64,000 nt of DNA from Rufibacter roseus (lineage in GTDB: Bacteria > Bacteroidota > Bacteroidia > Cytophagales > Hymenobacteraceae), in NCBI RefSeq assembly GCF_001647285.1, contig NZ_LRML01000017.1, forward strand, positions 28,578 through 92,577, written 5' to 3'. This document shows positions 34,396 through 44,008 of this stretch, piece by piece. How positions within the stretch are numbered: the first letter of the stretch is position 1; every line of letters starts with the position of its first letter. The position numbers were made by a program, and so were the translations under genes. A model generated the notes under the pieces. That model saw only the letters and a program-made list of their open reading frames with translations, was not told where the DNA came from and ran no database searches.

Positions 34396-36348
34396 ATGCA
34401 AGAATTAACCATAGCAACTAACACCGATATGATGTGGGTGTGTTTGCTTATTCCGCTCCTGCCGCTAATCGGGTTTCTGATTAACGGGTTGGGCTTCCGG
34501 AGAATACCGAAAGGGCTGGCAAGTGTGGTAGGCTGTGCCGCTGTCATCGGGTCTTTCGTGTTGTCTTTGTACCTGTTCCTGAGTTTTGAGGAGCAAGGCA
34601 ACCGTGCCTACGTTACTCCGCTGTTTGACTGGATTTACGTGGTGGCGCTGAGCATTCCGTTCTCTTTCCAGATTGACCAGCTGTCGTTGATTATGCTGTT
34701 GCTCGTAACGGGAGTGGGTTCTGTTATTCATATTTACTCAGCAGGCTACATGAGCCACGACGAGGGTTTTGGGAAGTTCTTTGCGTTCCTGAACCTGTTC
34801 GTTTTCTCCATGCTGCTGCTGGTCATGGGCTCTAACTACGTGATGATGTTCATTGGCTGGGAAGGAGTGGGACTTTGCTCCTACCTGCTCATCGGTTTCT
34901 GGAACAAGGTTACGCCATATAACAACGCCGCCAAGAAAGCCTTTATCATGAACCGTATCGGGGACTTGGGCTTCTTGTTGGGTATCTTTTTAATCTTCAT
35001 CACTTTCGGGAGTGTGAGCTACGGCGAAGTGTTCAACCAAGCTTCTCAAAACCTGAGCGATGTTAGCCACGGCACCATTGTCGCGATTACCTTGCTGCTG
35101 TTTGTGGGTGCCATGGGTAAATCAGCTCAGATTCCGTTGTTTACTTGGTTGCCAGACGCGATGGCTGGCCCTACTCCTGTATCGGCGCTTATCCACGCCG
35201 CTACCATGGTGACCGCTGGTATTTACATGGTAATTCGGTCTAACGTGCTCTACACGCTGGCCCCTGAGACGTTGGAAGTGGTGGCAATTATAGGTTTAGC
35301 GACGGCATTATTTGCCGCTACCATTGGCTTATTCCAGAACGACATCAAAAAAGTATTGGCTTACTCAACCGTGAGTCAATTGGGTTATATGTTCCTAGCG
35401 CTGGGAGTGATGGCGTATTCTTCTTCACTGTTCCATGTACTCACGCATGCTTTCTTCAAAGCCTTGCTTTTCTTGGGTGCTGGTAGCGTGATTCACGCTA
35501 TGAGCGGTGAGCAGGATATGCGCCGCATGGGTGGTCTGAAAAAAGTACTGCCTATCACGTTCCTTACCTTCCTGATTGGGACGTTAGCTATCTCTGGTAT
35601 TCCGCCGTTTGCAGGTTTCTTCTCGAAGGACGAATTGCTGGCGCACGTGTTCCAACACAGCAAAATTATGTGGGCGTTTGGTCTCTTGACCTCGTTCATG
35701 ACGGCTTTCTACATGTTCCGCCTGTTGTACCTGACTTTCTACGGTAACTTCCGCGGCACTGAAGAGCAGCGTCATCATCTGCACGAGTCCCCGGCCTCCA
35801 TGACTATTCCGCTCATTATTTTGGCCATTCTGTCTACCATAGGTGGTTTCATGGGTTTGCCAGAGGTTTTCAGCGAGAACCACATGTTGGCCAATTACCT
35901 GTCACCCATCTATGATTTCTCCCGTCGGGCAGTGCCAAGCGCATTTGAGACGCAGCACCTGTCGCATGAGATGGAATATATCTTGATGGCAGTGTCTGTT
36001 GCCGTAGCCGTGATTGCCATTATTCTAGCCTATGTAATTTACGGCAAGAAGAGAACAGTTCCCGCGGAAGATGGTGAATACTCTGGACTGCACAAGCTGG
36101 TGTACAACAAGTATTACATTGACGAATTGTACAACGGGCTGTTTGTGAAACCAGTGATGGGCTTGTCTACGGGTTTATACCGCTTCGTGGAGAAGGGAAT
36201 CATTGACCCGATTGTGAATGGCTTTGGCCACGGAGTATTGGGCGGTGGCCGTTGGCTACGGTTCTTGCAGAGTGGGGCCGTTGGGTCTTACATGCTCCTG
36301 ATGGTGCTGGGCATCGCTTTAATTTTATTGCTGAACTTTATTATCTGA
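34396..36348 (+). CDS. nuoL: NADH-quinone oxidoreductase subunit L
   Basis: 650 aa, the distal Mrp-antiporter-like proton pump. Conserved blocks include FIGWEGVGLCSYLLIGFW (channel Glu), the channel lysine in GKSAQIPLFTWLPDAM, and HAATMVTAGIYM. The C-terminal region holds the last membrane helix (YMLLMVLGIALILLLNFI) after the long lateral helix. Normal length. Confidence 0.97.
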   Translation: MQELTIATNTDMMWVCLLIPLLPLIGFLINGLGFRRIPKGLASVVGCAAVIGSFVLSLYLFLSFEEQGNRAYVTPLFDWIYVVALSIPFSFQIDQLSLIMLLLVTGVGSVIHIYSAGYMSHDEGFGKFFAFLNLFVFSMLLLVMGSNYVMMFIGWEGVGLCSYLLIGFWNKVTPYNNAAKKAFIMNRIGDLGFLLGIFLIFITFGSVSYGEVFNQASQNLSDVSHGTIVAITLLLFVGAMGKSAQIPLFTWLPDAMAGPTPVSALIHAATMVTAGIYMVIRSNVLYTLAPETLEVVAIIGLATALFAATIGLFQNDIKKVLAYSTVSQLGYMFLALGVMAYSSSLFHVLTHAFFKALLFLGAGSVIHAMSGEQDMRRMGGLKKVLPITFLTFLIGTLAISGIPPFAGFFSKDELLAHVFQHSKIMWAFGLLTSFMTAFYMFRLLYLTFYGNFRGTEEQRHHLHESPASMTIPLIILAILSTIGGFMGLPEVFSENHMLANYLSPIYDFSRRAVPSAFETQHLSHEMEYILMAVSVAVAVIAIILAYVIYGKKRTVPAEDGEYSGLHKLVYNKYYIDELYNGLFVKPVMGLSTGLYRFVEKGIIDPIVNGFGHGVLGGGRWLRFLQSGAVGSYMLLMVLGIALILLLNFII

Positions 36349-36361
36349 TACTACCCACCAC

Positions 36362-37813
36362 ATGTTAACCGCACTCTTAATCTTATGGCCGGCTCTGGCG
36401 GCACTGCTGGTACTGTTGGTAAAAGGACAGGGCGCCAAGAAAGTTGCTTTTGGCGCTGCGCTGGTAGAGTTACTGCTGGGAATTTATGCTTGGGCCAATT
36501 TCAACCCCAACGTAGTAGAACCGCAATTTTTACTCAATGAACCTTGGGTGGCCTCGGCCGGTATTCTGTTTAAAGTAGGCATTGACGGCATTAGCTTGCT
36601 GCTGGTGCTGCTGACGGTGTTTTTGATTCCGCTTATCATTCTGGCCTCTTTCAAAAACAACTACGACAGACCTTCTTCTTTCTTCGCGCTTATCTTGTTC
36701 ATGCAGACTGGCTTGATTGGCGTGTTTACCGCTCTTGATGCGTTCTTGTTCTACTTCTTCTGGGAAGTAGCTCTTATACCGGTTTATTTCATAGCCGCGA
36801 TGTGGGGCGGTGAGAACCGCATTAAAGTAACGTTCAAGTTCTTCCTGTACACTGTCTTCGGTTCATTGTTTATGCTGGCCGCGTTTGTGTATCTGTACTT
36901 CCAGACGCCGGGCACGCACAGTTCTGAGGACCAGGCTTTCTATGCATTGGTATTGAGCGGCGATACCCAGAGCTGGTTGTTCTGGTTCCTGTTCATTGCC
37001 TTCGCCATTAAGATGCCGGTGTTCCCGTTCCATACCTGGCAACCAGATACCTATACCACCGCACCGGCCGCCGGTACCATGCTGTTGTCTGGTATTATGC
37101 TGAAAATGGGTATCTATGGTGCTTTGCGCTGGCTGTTGCCGGTTGTTCCGTTGGGCGTGAGCCAGTGGGCTACAGTGGCATTGGTGCTGGCCATTATAGG
37201 TATTATCTACGGTGCTATCATAGCCATTCGTCAGCAGGACATGAAACGGGTGGTGGCGTTTTCGTCTATCTCGCACGTGGGCTTAATTGCCGCTGGCTTG
37301 TTTACCCTGAACGAACAAGGTTTGCAAGGGGTCATGATTCAGATGCTGAGCCATGGTATCAACGTGGTGGGCTTGTTCTTTATCATTGACATTATTCAGC
37401 GCCGCATTGGCACCCGTGATATTGCAGCCATGGGCGGTATTACCCAGAATGCGCCATTCATGACGGTTTGCTTTATGATTCTGATGTTGGGAGCTGTTGC
37501 CCTTCCGTTGACAAACGGTTTTGTGGGTGAGTTCCTGCTGCTGTTCGGAGTGTTCCGCTACGAAGCCTGGATGGGAGCCGTAGCTGGTATCACCATTATT
37601 CTGGGTGCAGTCTATATGCTGCGCATGTTCCAGCGCGTAATGTTCGGGGTGAAAAATGAAATCACCCAAGGCTTTACTGACCTGACCGCCTCTGAAAAGG
37701 CCGTTCTGATTCCGTTGGTGGTGATGGTGTTTTGGATTGGTTTGCACCCTAACACCTTCCTGAGCCTTTCAGAGCCAGCCGTTTTACATTTGCTGGAAGT
37801 TATCAAACGCTAA
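36362..37813 (+). CDS. nuoM: NADH-quinone oxidoreductase subunit M
   Basis: 483 aa, the middle antiporter-like proton pump, about 14 membrane helices. Blocks: FFWEVALIPVYFIAAMWGG (channel Glu), IKMPVFPFHTWQPDTYT (channel Lys) and VVAFSSISHVGLIAAGLF. Starts 14 bp after nuoL. Confidence 0.97.
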   Translation: MLTALLILWPALAALLVLLVKGQGAKKVAFGAALVELLLGIYAWANFNPNVVEPQFLLNEPWVASAGILFKVGIDGISLLLVLLTVFLIPLIILASFKNNYDRPSSFFALILFMQTGLIGVFTALDAFLFYFFWEVALIPVYFIAAMWGGENRIKVTFKFFLYTVFGSLFMLAAFVYLYFQTPGTHSSEDQAFYALVLSGDTQSWLFWFLFIAFAIKMPVFPFHTWQPDTYTTAPAAGTMLLSGIMLKMGIYGALRWLLPVVPLGVSQWATVALVLAIIGIIYGAIIAIRQQDMKRVVAFSSISHVGLIAAGLFTLNEQGLQGVMIQMLSHGINVVGLFFIIDIIQRRIGTRDIAAMGGITQNAPFMTVCFMILMLGAVALPLTNGFVGEFLLLFGVFRYEAWMGAVAGITIILGAVYMLRMFQRVMFGVKNEITQGFTDLTASEKAVLIPLVVMVFWIGLHPNTFLSLSEPAVLHLLEVIKR

Positions 37814-37844
37814 CCTGACGCTTTCTTAAACACAGGACCTGCTC

Positions 37845-39230
37845 ATGACCTCAATTATTCTTCTCTCTATATTCGGAATTGTGAACCTGTTCTTAGGGTT
37901 CATGAAATCCAAAAGAGTGCTTTTGCCAATCGTAATGGTCTTTTTGGCCGTTGCCCTTGCCGCCGCTGTACGTGACTGGGGGCAGCTGAATACCTACTTC
38001 GGCAATTTCAATACCATGATGAACATGGACAATTTCGCGGTGGCTTTCTCATCCGTAATGATCTTGTCTGCCCTGTTCATCTTGCCTTTTTCCAGAAGCT
38101 ATGCCGTTGGCGAGAACGCGAATTTGGCAGAATACTACTCTCTGTTGTTGTTCTCTCTGGTAGGTGGCATCATGATGGTGACCTATGAAAACCTGCTCAT
38201 GCTGTTTTTAGGCATCGAGATTATGTCGGTGAGTATGTACATCTTGGCGGGATCTGACAAGCGCAACGTGCTTTCAAACGAGGCCTCTATGAAGTACTTC
38301 CTAATGGGAGCTTTCTTCACGGGCATCATCTTGTTTGGCATTGCCCTATTGTATGGTGCTACCGGTTCTTTCAGCTTACCAATTATTTCTGCGGCGGCTC
38401 AGGCTTTAGAACCTGGTACCGCTCCATTGTTACTGATGGGCTTATTGCTGGTGCTGGTTGGTATCACTTTCAAAGTAGGGGCTGCGCCTTTCCACTTCTG
38501 GACTCCAGACGTGTACGACGGTACGCCAACCATCTTCACCAGCTACATGTCTACTGTGGTGAAAACTGCTGGTATTGCCGCTTTCTACAAGTTGCTGTCG
38601 GCTGCTTTTGGAGGTGTGTATGAGCAGTGGTTCCCGACGGTGGTGGCCATAACGGTATTAACCTTAGTCATTGGCAATGTGGGTGCCGTAGCGCAAACCA
38701 GCTTTAAGCGGATGTTGGCTTATTCTAGTATCTCCCACGCCGGTTATCTTATGATTGCTCTGACTGCCTTCAACGAACGCTCAGAGAACGCTATTCTGTT
38801 TTATTCCCTGGCTTACGCCGTGGCTACCATTGCAGCGTTTGGGGTATTGAAATATGTGTCTGATGCCCGTGGTTCAAACGACTACGAAGCTTTCAGTGGC
38901 TTAGGCAGAACCAATCCGTTATTGGCGTTTGTGATGACGGTGGCCATGCTTTCTTTGGCGGGTATACCATTGACCGGAGGTTTCTTCGGCAAGCTGTTCT
39001 TATTCTCTGCCGCTCTTGAGCAAGACATGGTGTGGCTGATTGTGGTAGCGGTTCTGATGTCGGCGGTGGGTATCTATTACTACTTCCGCGTGATCATTGC
39101 CATGTACCTGCGCGATGCCGTGGCCGAGCGTGTACCGGTTGATTCTTTAGGTACTTTCACACTGATTTCATTAGTAGTGTTAACGGTAATAATGGGTGTA
39201 TTGCCAGGCTTGTTCAGCGGCTTGCTCTAG
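37845..39230 (+). CDS. nuoN: NADH-quinone oxidoreductase subunit N
   Basis: 461 aa, the third antiporter-like pump, adjacent to NuoK. Blocks: LFLGIEIMSVSMYILAG, FKVGAAPFHFWTPDVYDG (channel Lys) and KRMLAYSSISHAGYLMIAL. Last gene of the operon; a 17-bp perfect terminator follows 20 bp later. Confidence 0.97.
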   Translation: MTSIILLSIFGIVNLFLGFMKSKRVLLPIVMVFLAVALAAAVRDWGQLNTYFGNFNTMMNMDNFAVAFSSVMILSALFILPFSRSYAVGENANLAEYYSLLLFSLVGGIMMVTYENLLMLFLGIEIMSVSMYILAGSDKRNVLSNEASMKYFLMGAFFTGIILFGIALLYGATGSFSLPIISAAAQALEPGTAPLLLMGLLLVLVGITFKVGAAPFHFWTPDVYDGTPTIFTSYMSTVVKTAGIAAFYKLLSAAFGGVYEQWFPTVVAITVLTLVIGNVGAVAQTSFKRMLAYSSISHAGYLMIALTAFNERSENAILFYSLAYAVATIAAFGVLKYVSDARGSNDYEAFSGLGRTNPLLAFVMTVAMLSLAGIPLTGGFFGKLFLFSAALEQDMVWLIVVAVLMSAVGIYYYFRVIIAMYLRDAVAERVPVDSLGTFTLISLVVLTVIMGVLPGLFSGLL

Positions 39231-39250
39231 TTGTAACTTCTTTACCAGAT

Positions 39251-39288
39251 AAAACAGAAGAGGCGCCAAACGGCGCCTCTTCTGTTTT
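39251..39288. terminator. Terminator of the nuo operon
   Basis: AAAACAGAAGAGGCGCC and GGCGCCTCTTCTGTTTT form a perfect 17-bp stem with loop AAAC. Confidence 0.92.
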
Positions 39289-39321
39289 AGGTCTGTTTTC
39301 TGAAAAAGAAGCTGAAAACAG
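39282..39321. repeat. Dispersed palindrome, copy 15, fused to the nuo terminator
   Basis: CTGTTTTAGGTCTG, centre TTTTCTGAAAAA, GAAGCTGAAAACAG; its first 7 bp are the last 7 bp of the terminator stem. Confidence 0.8.
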
Positions 39322-39350
39322 AAAATTAGGATGAAGATTGACTACGTGTA

Positions 39351-39523
39351 ATTCTCCCCTTGAGGGGAGACAAAGAGGGGTGTTTACACAGGAGAACAGG
39401 CATTGCTTCTCCTGCTTTAGGTTATTTCAGTAAGCATTGATAAGACAAAAACAACTTATATTGTTGGGAAAGCCATGACCAGCAGGGGTAAACACCCCTC
39501 TTCGCTCCCCTCAAGGGGAGAAT
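39351..39523. repeat. Inverted pair of a CCCCTTGAGGGG-type repeat
   Basis: The arms 39351-39387 and 39488-39523 are inverted copies of about 36 bp differing at two or three positions; each contains the palindrome CTCCCCTTGAGGGGAG and ends in GGGGTGTTTAC. The right-hand copy, read on the minus strand, continues with TGGTCATGGCTTTCCC, which matches a third copy at 60841. No coding content; MITE-like. Confidence 0.8.
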
Positions 39524-39563
39524 CGGTTGTTATCACATGTCTATAGCTAGCTACTAACGTTAA

Positions 39564-39604
39564 TCCGTTTTCGGCCAGTTTTGAGGAAATTAGGCCAAAA
39601 ACAG
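39564..39604. repeat. Dispersed palindrome, copy 16
   Basis: TCCGTTTTCGGCCAG, centre TTTTGAGGAAAT, TAGGCCAAAAACAG, 12 bp beyond the DUF2625 stop (minus strand gene). Confidence 0.7.
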
Positions 39605-39616
39605 AGATTGTAGAGA

Positions 39617-40345
39617 TTACTTTTCTTGCCCATAATAAAGCAGCCAAAGCTCTTCCATAGGCACCGCTCTTCGGCTTATTTTGTTGATGTCTTTGCCTTC
39701 GGTAGTGAAAAGGTAGGGAATGAAATGAAAGCCTTGGTCTCCTTCAATCTGCTGCACCTCAGGCCGCCAGTTATCCCAGCGCAGACCTTCGTAGAATCCT
39801 TCTAGGTTACCCGAGAAGCAGAACTGCAGAAATTCAGAGTATCCTAAGCCCGAAGATTCCCATTGCAGATTGTCGGGTGAGAAGTAAAAGACGGTGCCTA
39901 TTTCTTCGGCACTGAGGCCTCCTGCGTTAATGGCGAAGAAGCCACCTAAAACATCATCAGCTATCAACAGAAAGGACGGTTGCTCGCCCTCCTGCAAGAA
40001 AGATTTCCCTTTGTTCCAAGCCATGAGGCTGCGGGGCAGGCGGGAAGAGCCAGAGCCCATGATTCTAATCCAGCCATCGTCTACCAGAATTCCACCCGTT
40101 TCATACACTATGGCACCCATAGGAGAGCGGGTGGTTACCTGGGCCTGTAACAAGGCGGCTTCAGCTTGATTCTGGTCCTTAGGCAGAACTTCTACCTTGT
40201 TCTTAGCATCCTTCATCCACTCCTGCACCAAAGCCCAGCCTGGTTCTTGTGTGTTAATCAACTCTGCCAAAGAACGTGCTTTCATAGTTTGACCATTCAC
40301 CTGAAACATCATAAAGAAGAAAAGCAGGAGCAGCAGATTTCTCAT
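39617..40345 (-). CDS. Secreted DUF2625-family protein
   Basis: 242 aa from ATG 40345 (MRNLLLLLFFFMMFQVNGQ), which gives a clean signal peptide; the frame is open 27 codons further upstream but without sense. DUF2625 features: SLAELINTQEPGWALVQEW, ALLQAQVTTRSPMGAIVYET, GGILVDDGWIRIMGSG and a C-terminal region rich in aromatics (WDNWRPEV, ELWLLYYG). In Enterobacteria the family is cytosolic; an exported version is notable. Function unknown. Confidence 0.82.
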   Translation of the reverse strand: MRNLLLLLFFFMMFQVNGQTMKARSLAELINTQEPGWALVQEWMKDAKNKVEVLPKDQNQAEAALLQAQVTTRSPMGAIVYETGGILVDDGWIRIMGSGSSRLPRSLMAWNKGKSFLQEGEQPSFLLIADDVLGGFFAINAGGLSAEEIGTVFYFSPDNLQWESSGLGYSEFLQFCFSGNLEGFYEGLRWDNWRPEVQQIEGDQGFHFIPYLFTTEGKDINKISRRAVPMEELWLLYYGQEK

Positions 40346-40384
40346 AGCAAAGGGAGCTTTAACCAAGGGAAGATACAGATTTGA

Positions 40385-40424
40385 CTGTTTCAGACCTACT
40401 TTTTGAGAAAAAGCCCCAAAACGC
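40385..40424. repeat. Dispersed palindrome, copy 17
   Basis: CTGTTTCAGACCTA, centre CTTTTTGAGAAAA, AGCCCCAAAACGC. Precedes structured repeat copy B by about 60 bp. Confidence 0.6.
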
Positions 40425-40487
40425 AAGTTGGGATAATAGTTACTCCTTCACAATTTCATGTGGTACCCCAATTCTGCAGTGCCGCTT

Positions 40488-40638
40488 GTTCAAAAGACCT
40501 AGCAGTGTCTTTCGGACCTGCTAGTGTCTGTGCCAGTTGCCGCAGCTATTCAAACACTCCTACTGAGATGTTCGCCAATCGGGAGATTGGCTTTCCACTA
40601 GTGCGTAGAGCGCTGACGCTAACTCTACCCACAACAAG
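40488..40638. repeat. ~145-nt structured intergenic repeat, copy B
   Basis: Partner of 23003-23148. Hairpins: AGACCTAGCAG/CTGCTAGTGTCT (40495-40529), GCCAATC/GATTGGC (40574-40591, one pair longer than copy A) and GTGCGTAGAG/CTCTACCCAC (40601-40632, one C-C mismatch). Followed 8 bp later by palindrome copy 18. Confidence 0.75.
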
Positions 40639-40646
40639 TGCTGATG

Positions 40647-40687
40647 CACGTTTCCAACCTGTTTTCTGAAAAGCAGCCCCCAAACGC
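40647..40687. repeat. Dispersed palindrome, copy 18
   Basis: CACGTTTCCAACCTG, centre TTTTCTGAAAAG, CAGCCCCCAAACGC; arms poorly paired outside the centre. Confidence 0.55.
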
Positions 40688-40722
40688 AAAACGGGTGAGG
40701 TCGTAAGGCCTCACCCGTTTTA
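40687..40722 (-). terminator. Terminator of aspS
   Basis: AAAACGGGTGAGG / CCTCACCCGTTTT with a short loop, 44 bp beyond the aspS stop. Between it and the stop is a 21-bp-period direct repeat, CGAACAACGAATAA at 40724 and 40745. Confidence 0.8.
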
Positions 40723-40765
40723 TCGAACAACGAATAACTAATAACGAACAACGAATAAAGAATAA

Positions 40766-42520
40766 CTACGCCTTCAGGCGCACATCAATCTGCAGTTCGT
40801 CCAGTTGCTTCTGGTCTATAGGCGAAGGAGCGTCAATCATCACATCACGGCCCGAGTTATTTTTCGGGAAGGCGATATAGTCACGGATAGAATCAGCCCC
40901 ACCAAATAAAGAGCATAGACGGTCAAATCCGAACGCAATTCCACCGTGCGGAGGCGCACCATACTCAAAGGCATCCAGTAAGAAGCCGAACTGCGCCTGT
41001 GCTTCTTCGGGCGAGAAGCCCAATAGATCAAACATGCGAGACTGCACACCGCGGTCATGGATACGGATAGATCCTCCGCCTACTTCCACACCATTAATTA
41101 CCATGTCATAGGCATTGGCGCGCACGGCTCCAGGGTTGGTGTCAATCAGTTCCATGTCCTCAGGCTTAGGCGAGGTGAACGGGTGGTGCATAGCGTGGTA
41201 GCGACCGCTTTCCTCGTCCCACTCCAATAGCGGGAAGTCCAGCACCCAAAGGGTAGAGAACGTGTCTTTGTCTCTTAGGCCAAGGCGAGTGCCCATCTCC
41301 AGTCTAAGCTCGTTCAAGGCTTTTCTTGTTTTATCAGTACCACCAGCCAATACAAGAAGCAAGTCTCCAGGTTTGGCGTCAAAGGCATGGGCCCATTGCT
41401 GTAAATTTTCTGGTGAGTAGAATTTGTCTACGCTCGATTTCACGCTGCCGTCTTCCTGCACGCGGGCGTATACCAAACCAGTTGCGCCTACCTGCGGACG
41501 CTTCACGAAGTCAGTGAGTTCATCTAGTTGCTTACGGGTGAAGTGGGCGCTGCCGCTGGCGTTAATGCCCACTACCAGTTCAGCATCATCAAACACTTTA
41601 AAGCCTTTGTTCTTTACTAGGTCATTCAGCTCCACAAACTGCATTCCGAAGCGGGTGTCTGGTTTGTCTGAACCATAAAGGCGCATGGCATCGGCGTATT
41701 CCATGCGCGGGAAATCAGGCAGTTCAATGCCTTTTACGGTGCGGAACAGGTGCTTCACCAGGCCTTCAAAGGTATTCAGAATATCTTCCTGTGTCACGAA
41801 GGAAAGCTCGCAGTCAATCTGGGTAAACTCCGGCTGACGGTCGGCGCGCAGGTCTTCGTCCCGGAAGCATTTCACAATCTGGAAATACTTGTCAAAGCCA
41901 GACACCATCAAGAGCTGCTTGAACGTCTGCGGAGACTGTGGCAAGGCATAAAACTCGCCGGGGTTCATGCGGCTCGGCACCACAAAGTCGCGGGCACCCT
42001 CGGGGGTAGATTTAATCAACACCGGCGTCTCTACCTCAATAAAGCCTTGGCCGTCCAGATAAGAACGGGTTTGCTGCGCCATGCGGTGACGCAGCTCCAG
42101 GCTCTTGCGGACCGGCGAGCGGCGCAAATCCAGGTAGCGGTATTTCATGCGCAGGTCATCGCCGCCGTCGGTCTCGTCCTCAATCAGGAACGGAGGCAAC
42201 TTGGCAGGGTTCAATACCTCCAGCGCGGTTACTTTTATTTCAATGTCGCCGGTGGCGATTTTATCGTTCTTCGACTCGCGCTCAATTACGGTGCCGGTGG
42301 CCTTTATCACGAACTCGCGGCCCAGGGTGCGGGCGGTCTCCAGCACCTTAGCTTCGGTCACGCCCTCTTCCAGGCTCAGCTGCGTGATGCCATAGCGGTC
42401 CCGGAGGTCAATCCAAAGCATGCCGCCTTTGTCGCGTGATTTCTGTACCCAACCGGTCAGGGTCACTTCCTGACCAACATTCTCGAGGCGCAATTCGCCG
42501 CAGGTGTGTGAACGAAGCAT
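40766..42520 (-). CDS. aspS: Aspartyl-tRNA synthetase
   Basis: 584 aa, normal for the bacterial enzyme. N-terminal OB-fold anticodon domain ([20 protein letters not shown]), class II motif 2 [20 protein letters not shown] near residue 216, the bacterial GAD insertion around 290-420, and motif 3 [16 protein letters not shown]. It charges tRNA(Asp); with GatCAB in the same genome it could be non-discriminating and also make Asp-tRNA(Asn), but this cannot be read here. Own promoter and terminator. Confidence 0.97.
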   Translation of the reverse strand: MLRSHTCGELRLENVGQEVTLTGWVQKSRDKGGMLWIDLRDRYGITQLSLEEGVTEAKVLETARTLGREFVIKATGTVIERESKNDKIATGDIEIKVTALEVLNPAKLPPFLIEDETDGGDDLRMKYRYLDLRRSPVRKSLELRHRMAQQTRSYLDGQGFIEVETPVLIKSTPEGARDFVVPSRMNPGEFYALPQSPQTFKQLLMVSGFDKYFQIVKCFRDEDLRADRQPEFTQIDCELSFVTQEDILNTFEGLVKHLFRTVKGIELPDFPRMEYADAMRLYGSDKPDTRFGMQFVELNDLVKNKGFKVFDDAELVVGINASGSAHFTRKQLDELTDFVKRPQVGATGLVYARVQEDGSVKSSVDKFYSPENLQQWAHAFDAKPGDLLLVLAGGTDKTRKALNELRLEMGTRLGLRDKDTFSTLWVLDFPLLEWDEESGRYHAMHHPFTSPKPEDMELIDTNPGAVRANAYDMVINGVEVGGGSIRIHDRGVQSRMFDLLGFSPEEAQAQFGFLLDAFEYGAPPHGGIAFGFDRLCSLFGGADSIRDYIAFPKNNSGRDVMIDAPSPIDQKQLDELQIDVRLKA

Positions 42521-42547
42521 TGTATCTGTTCTTTAAAAACTAAGCCG

Positions 42548-42555
42548 CAAAGGTA
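42548..42555 (-). promoter_or_regulatory. -7 element of aspS
   Basis: TACCTTTG on the minus strand, 27 bp before the ATG; -33 TTG not evident. Confidence 0.5.
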
Positions 42556-42581
42556 CTAATTGTTTGCTTAGTTGGTGAAAT

Positions 42582-42621
42582 GCGTTTCGGGGCTGTTTTT
42601 TATAAAACAGGCCCAAAACAG
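42582..42621. repeat. Dispersed palindrome, copy 19
   Basis: GCGTTTCGGGGCTG, centre TTTTTTATAAAA, CAGGCCCAAAACAG. Upstream of the aspS promoter; the gap from here to 42862 shows no other feature. Confidence 0.75.
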
Positions 42622-42862
42622 GTAACAGTTTGAAAATAAATTAAATAATACTTGCTTTGAATATAGAAGAAAGCTATGTTTAAGCCTATACCCATATATC
42701 TACTCCAATATTAGTAGCTCCTCCGTTGCCACCCTTTGGCAAAAATATGCTCAACGGTCCTTATGGTTGAGAATTTAATTATCAATTAGAATTAGCCCTG
42801 CTGGCCTTGCGCCACGAATGGGAGTATATTCTTGAATTATATACACTTAAATATGAATATCT

Positions 42863-43270
42863 ATGAAAATTCCATTCTCCATTTTGGTATTGGCGTATCT
42901 GCTGATAAGTAACAAAGCTTTTGCGTAAGATACCTTGTCTGTTGCCCCAAAACAGCTGCCGCAGGTTATCTTGGCAAAGCTAGACCATGAAGTTTCTCTT
43001 AGCGCCGAACAAGAAGATAAAGTGCTTGCCCTGCTGCAAGAGAGGTCAGAGAAATTCAGCCAGATACAGAAGAACGCTGGTGCTAAAAAACTTGCCAAGG
43101 CAGATTTCAGGCAAGTCAACGAGCAGGCCTTTAGTAAGTTGCAGTCGGTTCTGTCTCCAGAACAGTTTGCTAAGGTGAAAGTTCTCCGCCAGGAAAGCCA
43201 ACGGCAGAAGGCGGCCTATAAAGAGGAAGATATCTACAAGACCCTCCAAGACATAGAGCTGGACTTTTAA
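42863..43270 (+). pseudogene. Spy/CpxP-like periplasmic protein with a stop after its signal peptide
   Basis: ATG 42863 opens a clear signal peptide, MKIPFSILVLAYLLISNKAF A, then TAA at 42926-42928, then an open frame in the same phase (DTLSVAPKQLPQ...) to 43270. Relatives in this phylum usually read AFAQD here, so CAA to TAA is the simplest explanation. The mature part (~113 aa) is helical and charged, with paired LSAEQEDKVLALL and LSPEQFAKVKVL segments like the LTxxQ repeats of Spy/CpxP chaperones. The first alternative start downstream (GTG 42935) would make a protein with no signal peptide. Inactive unless the stop is read through. Confidence 0.7.
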
Positions 43271-43375
43271 CTCTAGGCTCTATCAGCTATTTGTCTCCTT
43301 TTGGGGAAATTGCACCAAGCTCTTTGAATTATTCTATACCTCATATATTTTATTCATCCTTAAATCCCCTACTTT

Positions 43376-43906
43376 ATGAAAAGAATCTATTATTTACTGA
43401 TAATGCTCCTTGCGGTGTCTTTCACGGCCTGCGAAGAAGACGAAGACTCCCCAACCCAAACAGGAAGCGGTACCATGGTGGCCAAGGTAAACGGTAAGCC
43501 ATGGCGGCACAACGGCGGCGGCGGGGTCATGGGCGGCGGGGCAGTGCATGTAGCCTATAACCCGGCAACCGGTTTTTTTACTATTGGTGGAATTCGTGAT
43601 GACGATGAAGGCAGGAGTTCAATAGACTTAAGAATTGTAAGTGTTAAGCAGACGGGAGAATATGTGCTGAGAGATGAGGCTAATGGCACTTATGGGAGCT
43701 TACGTGTCAACAAAGAAAGGATCGGCCCCAAATACTACTTCACCGCTGCTGCCAGCCCTGGCAGGGTTACCATCACCAAATTGGACGGCGCTAACAAGAT
43801 CATCTCCGGCACCTTCTCCTTCCGGGCGCAGACGGAACCTGATGAGAATGGCGGAGCAGAGACCGTAGAGGTGACAGAGGGCTGGTTTGACGTGAAGTAT
43901 AGGTAA
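43376..43906 (+). CDS. DUF6252-like lipoprotein A
   Basis: 176 aa. Lipoprotein signal with lipobox SFTAC (residue 19), an acidic linker (EEDEDSPTQT), then a beta-rich domain: MVAKVNGKPWRHNGGGG, a DRIV-like strand region, RVTITKLDGANKIISGTFSF and the terminal VEVTEGWFDVKY. Probably exported to the outer-membrane surface or periplasm. A paralogue lies at 50492-51010 with the same start (NGKPW) and end (EGRFDV). Function unknown. Confidence 0.8.
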   Translation: MKRIYYLLIMLLAVSFTACEEDEDSPTQTGSGTMVAKVNGKPWRHNGGGGVMGGGAVHVAYNPATGFFTIGGIRDDDEGRSSIDLRIVSVKQTGEYVLRDEANGTYGSLRVNKERIGPKYYFTAAASPGRVTITKLDGANKIISGTFSFRAQTEPDENGGAETVEVTEGWFDVKYR

Positions 43907-43945
43907 AAGCAGAAAGCTTTTATAAAAATCTTTACCCCCATACTT

Positions 43946-43965
43946 CCTCAACTTTAAAGTTGAGG
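43946..43965. promoter_or_regulatory. 20-bp perfect palindrome upstream of the hydrolase gene
   Basis: CCTCAACTTTAAAGTTGAGG, 43 bp before ATG 44009 and 40 bp after the lipoprotein stop. Could be an operator or a weak terminator hairpin with no loop. Confidence 0.4.
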
Positions 43966-44008
43966 CGAATCTATCCCGCATAATTATTTAGCAAATAAAC
44001 TTTATTCT

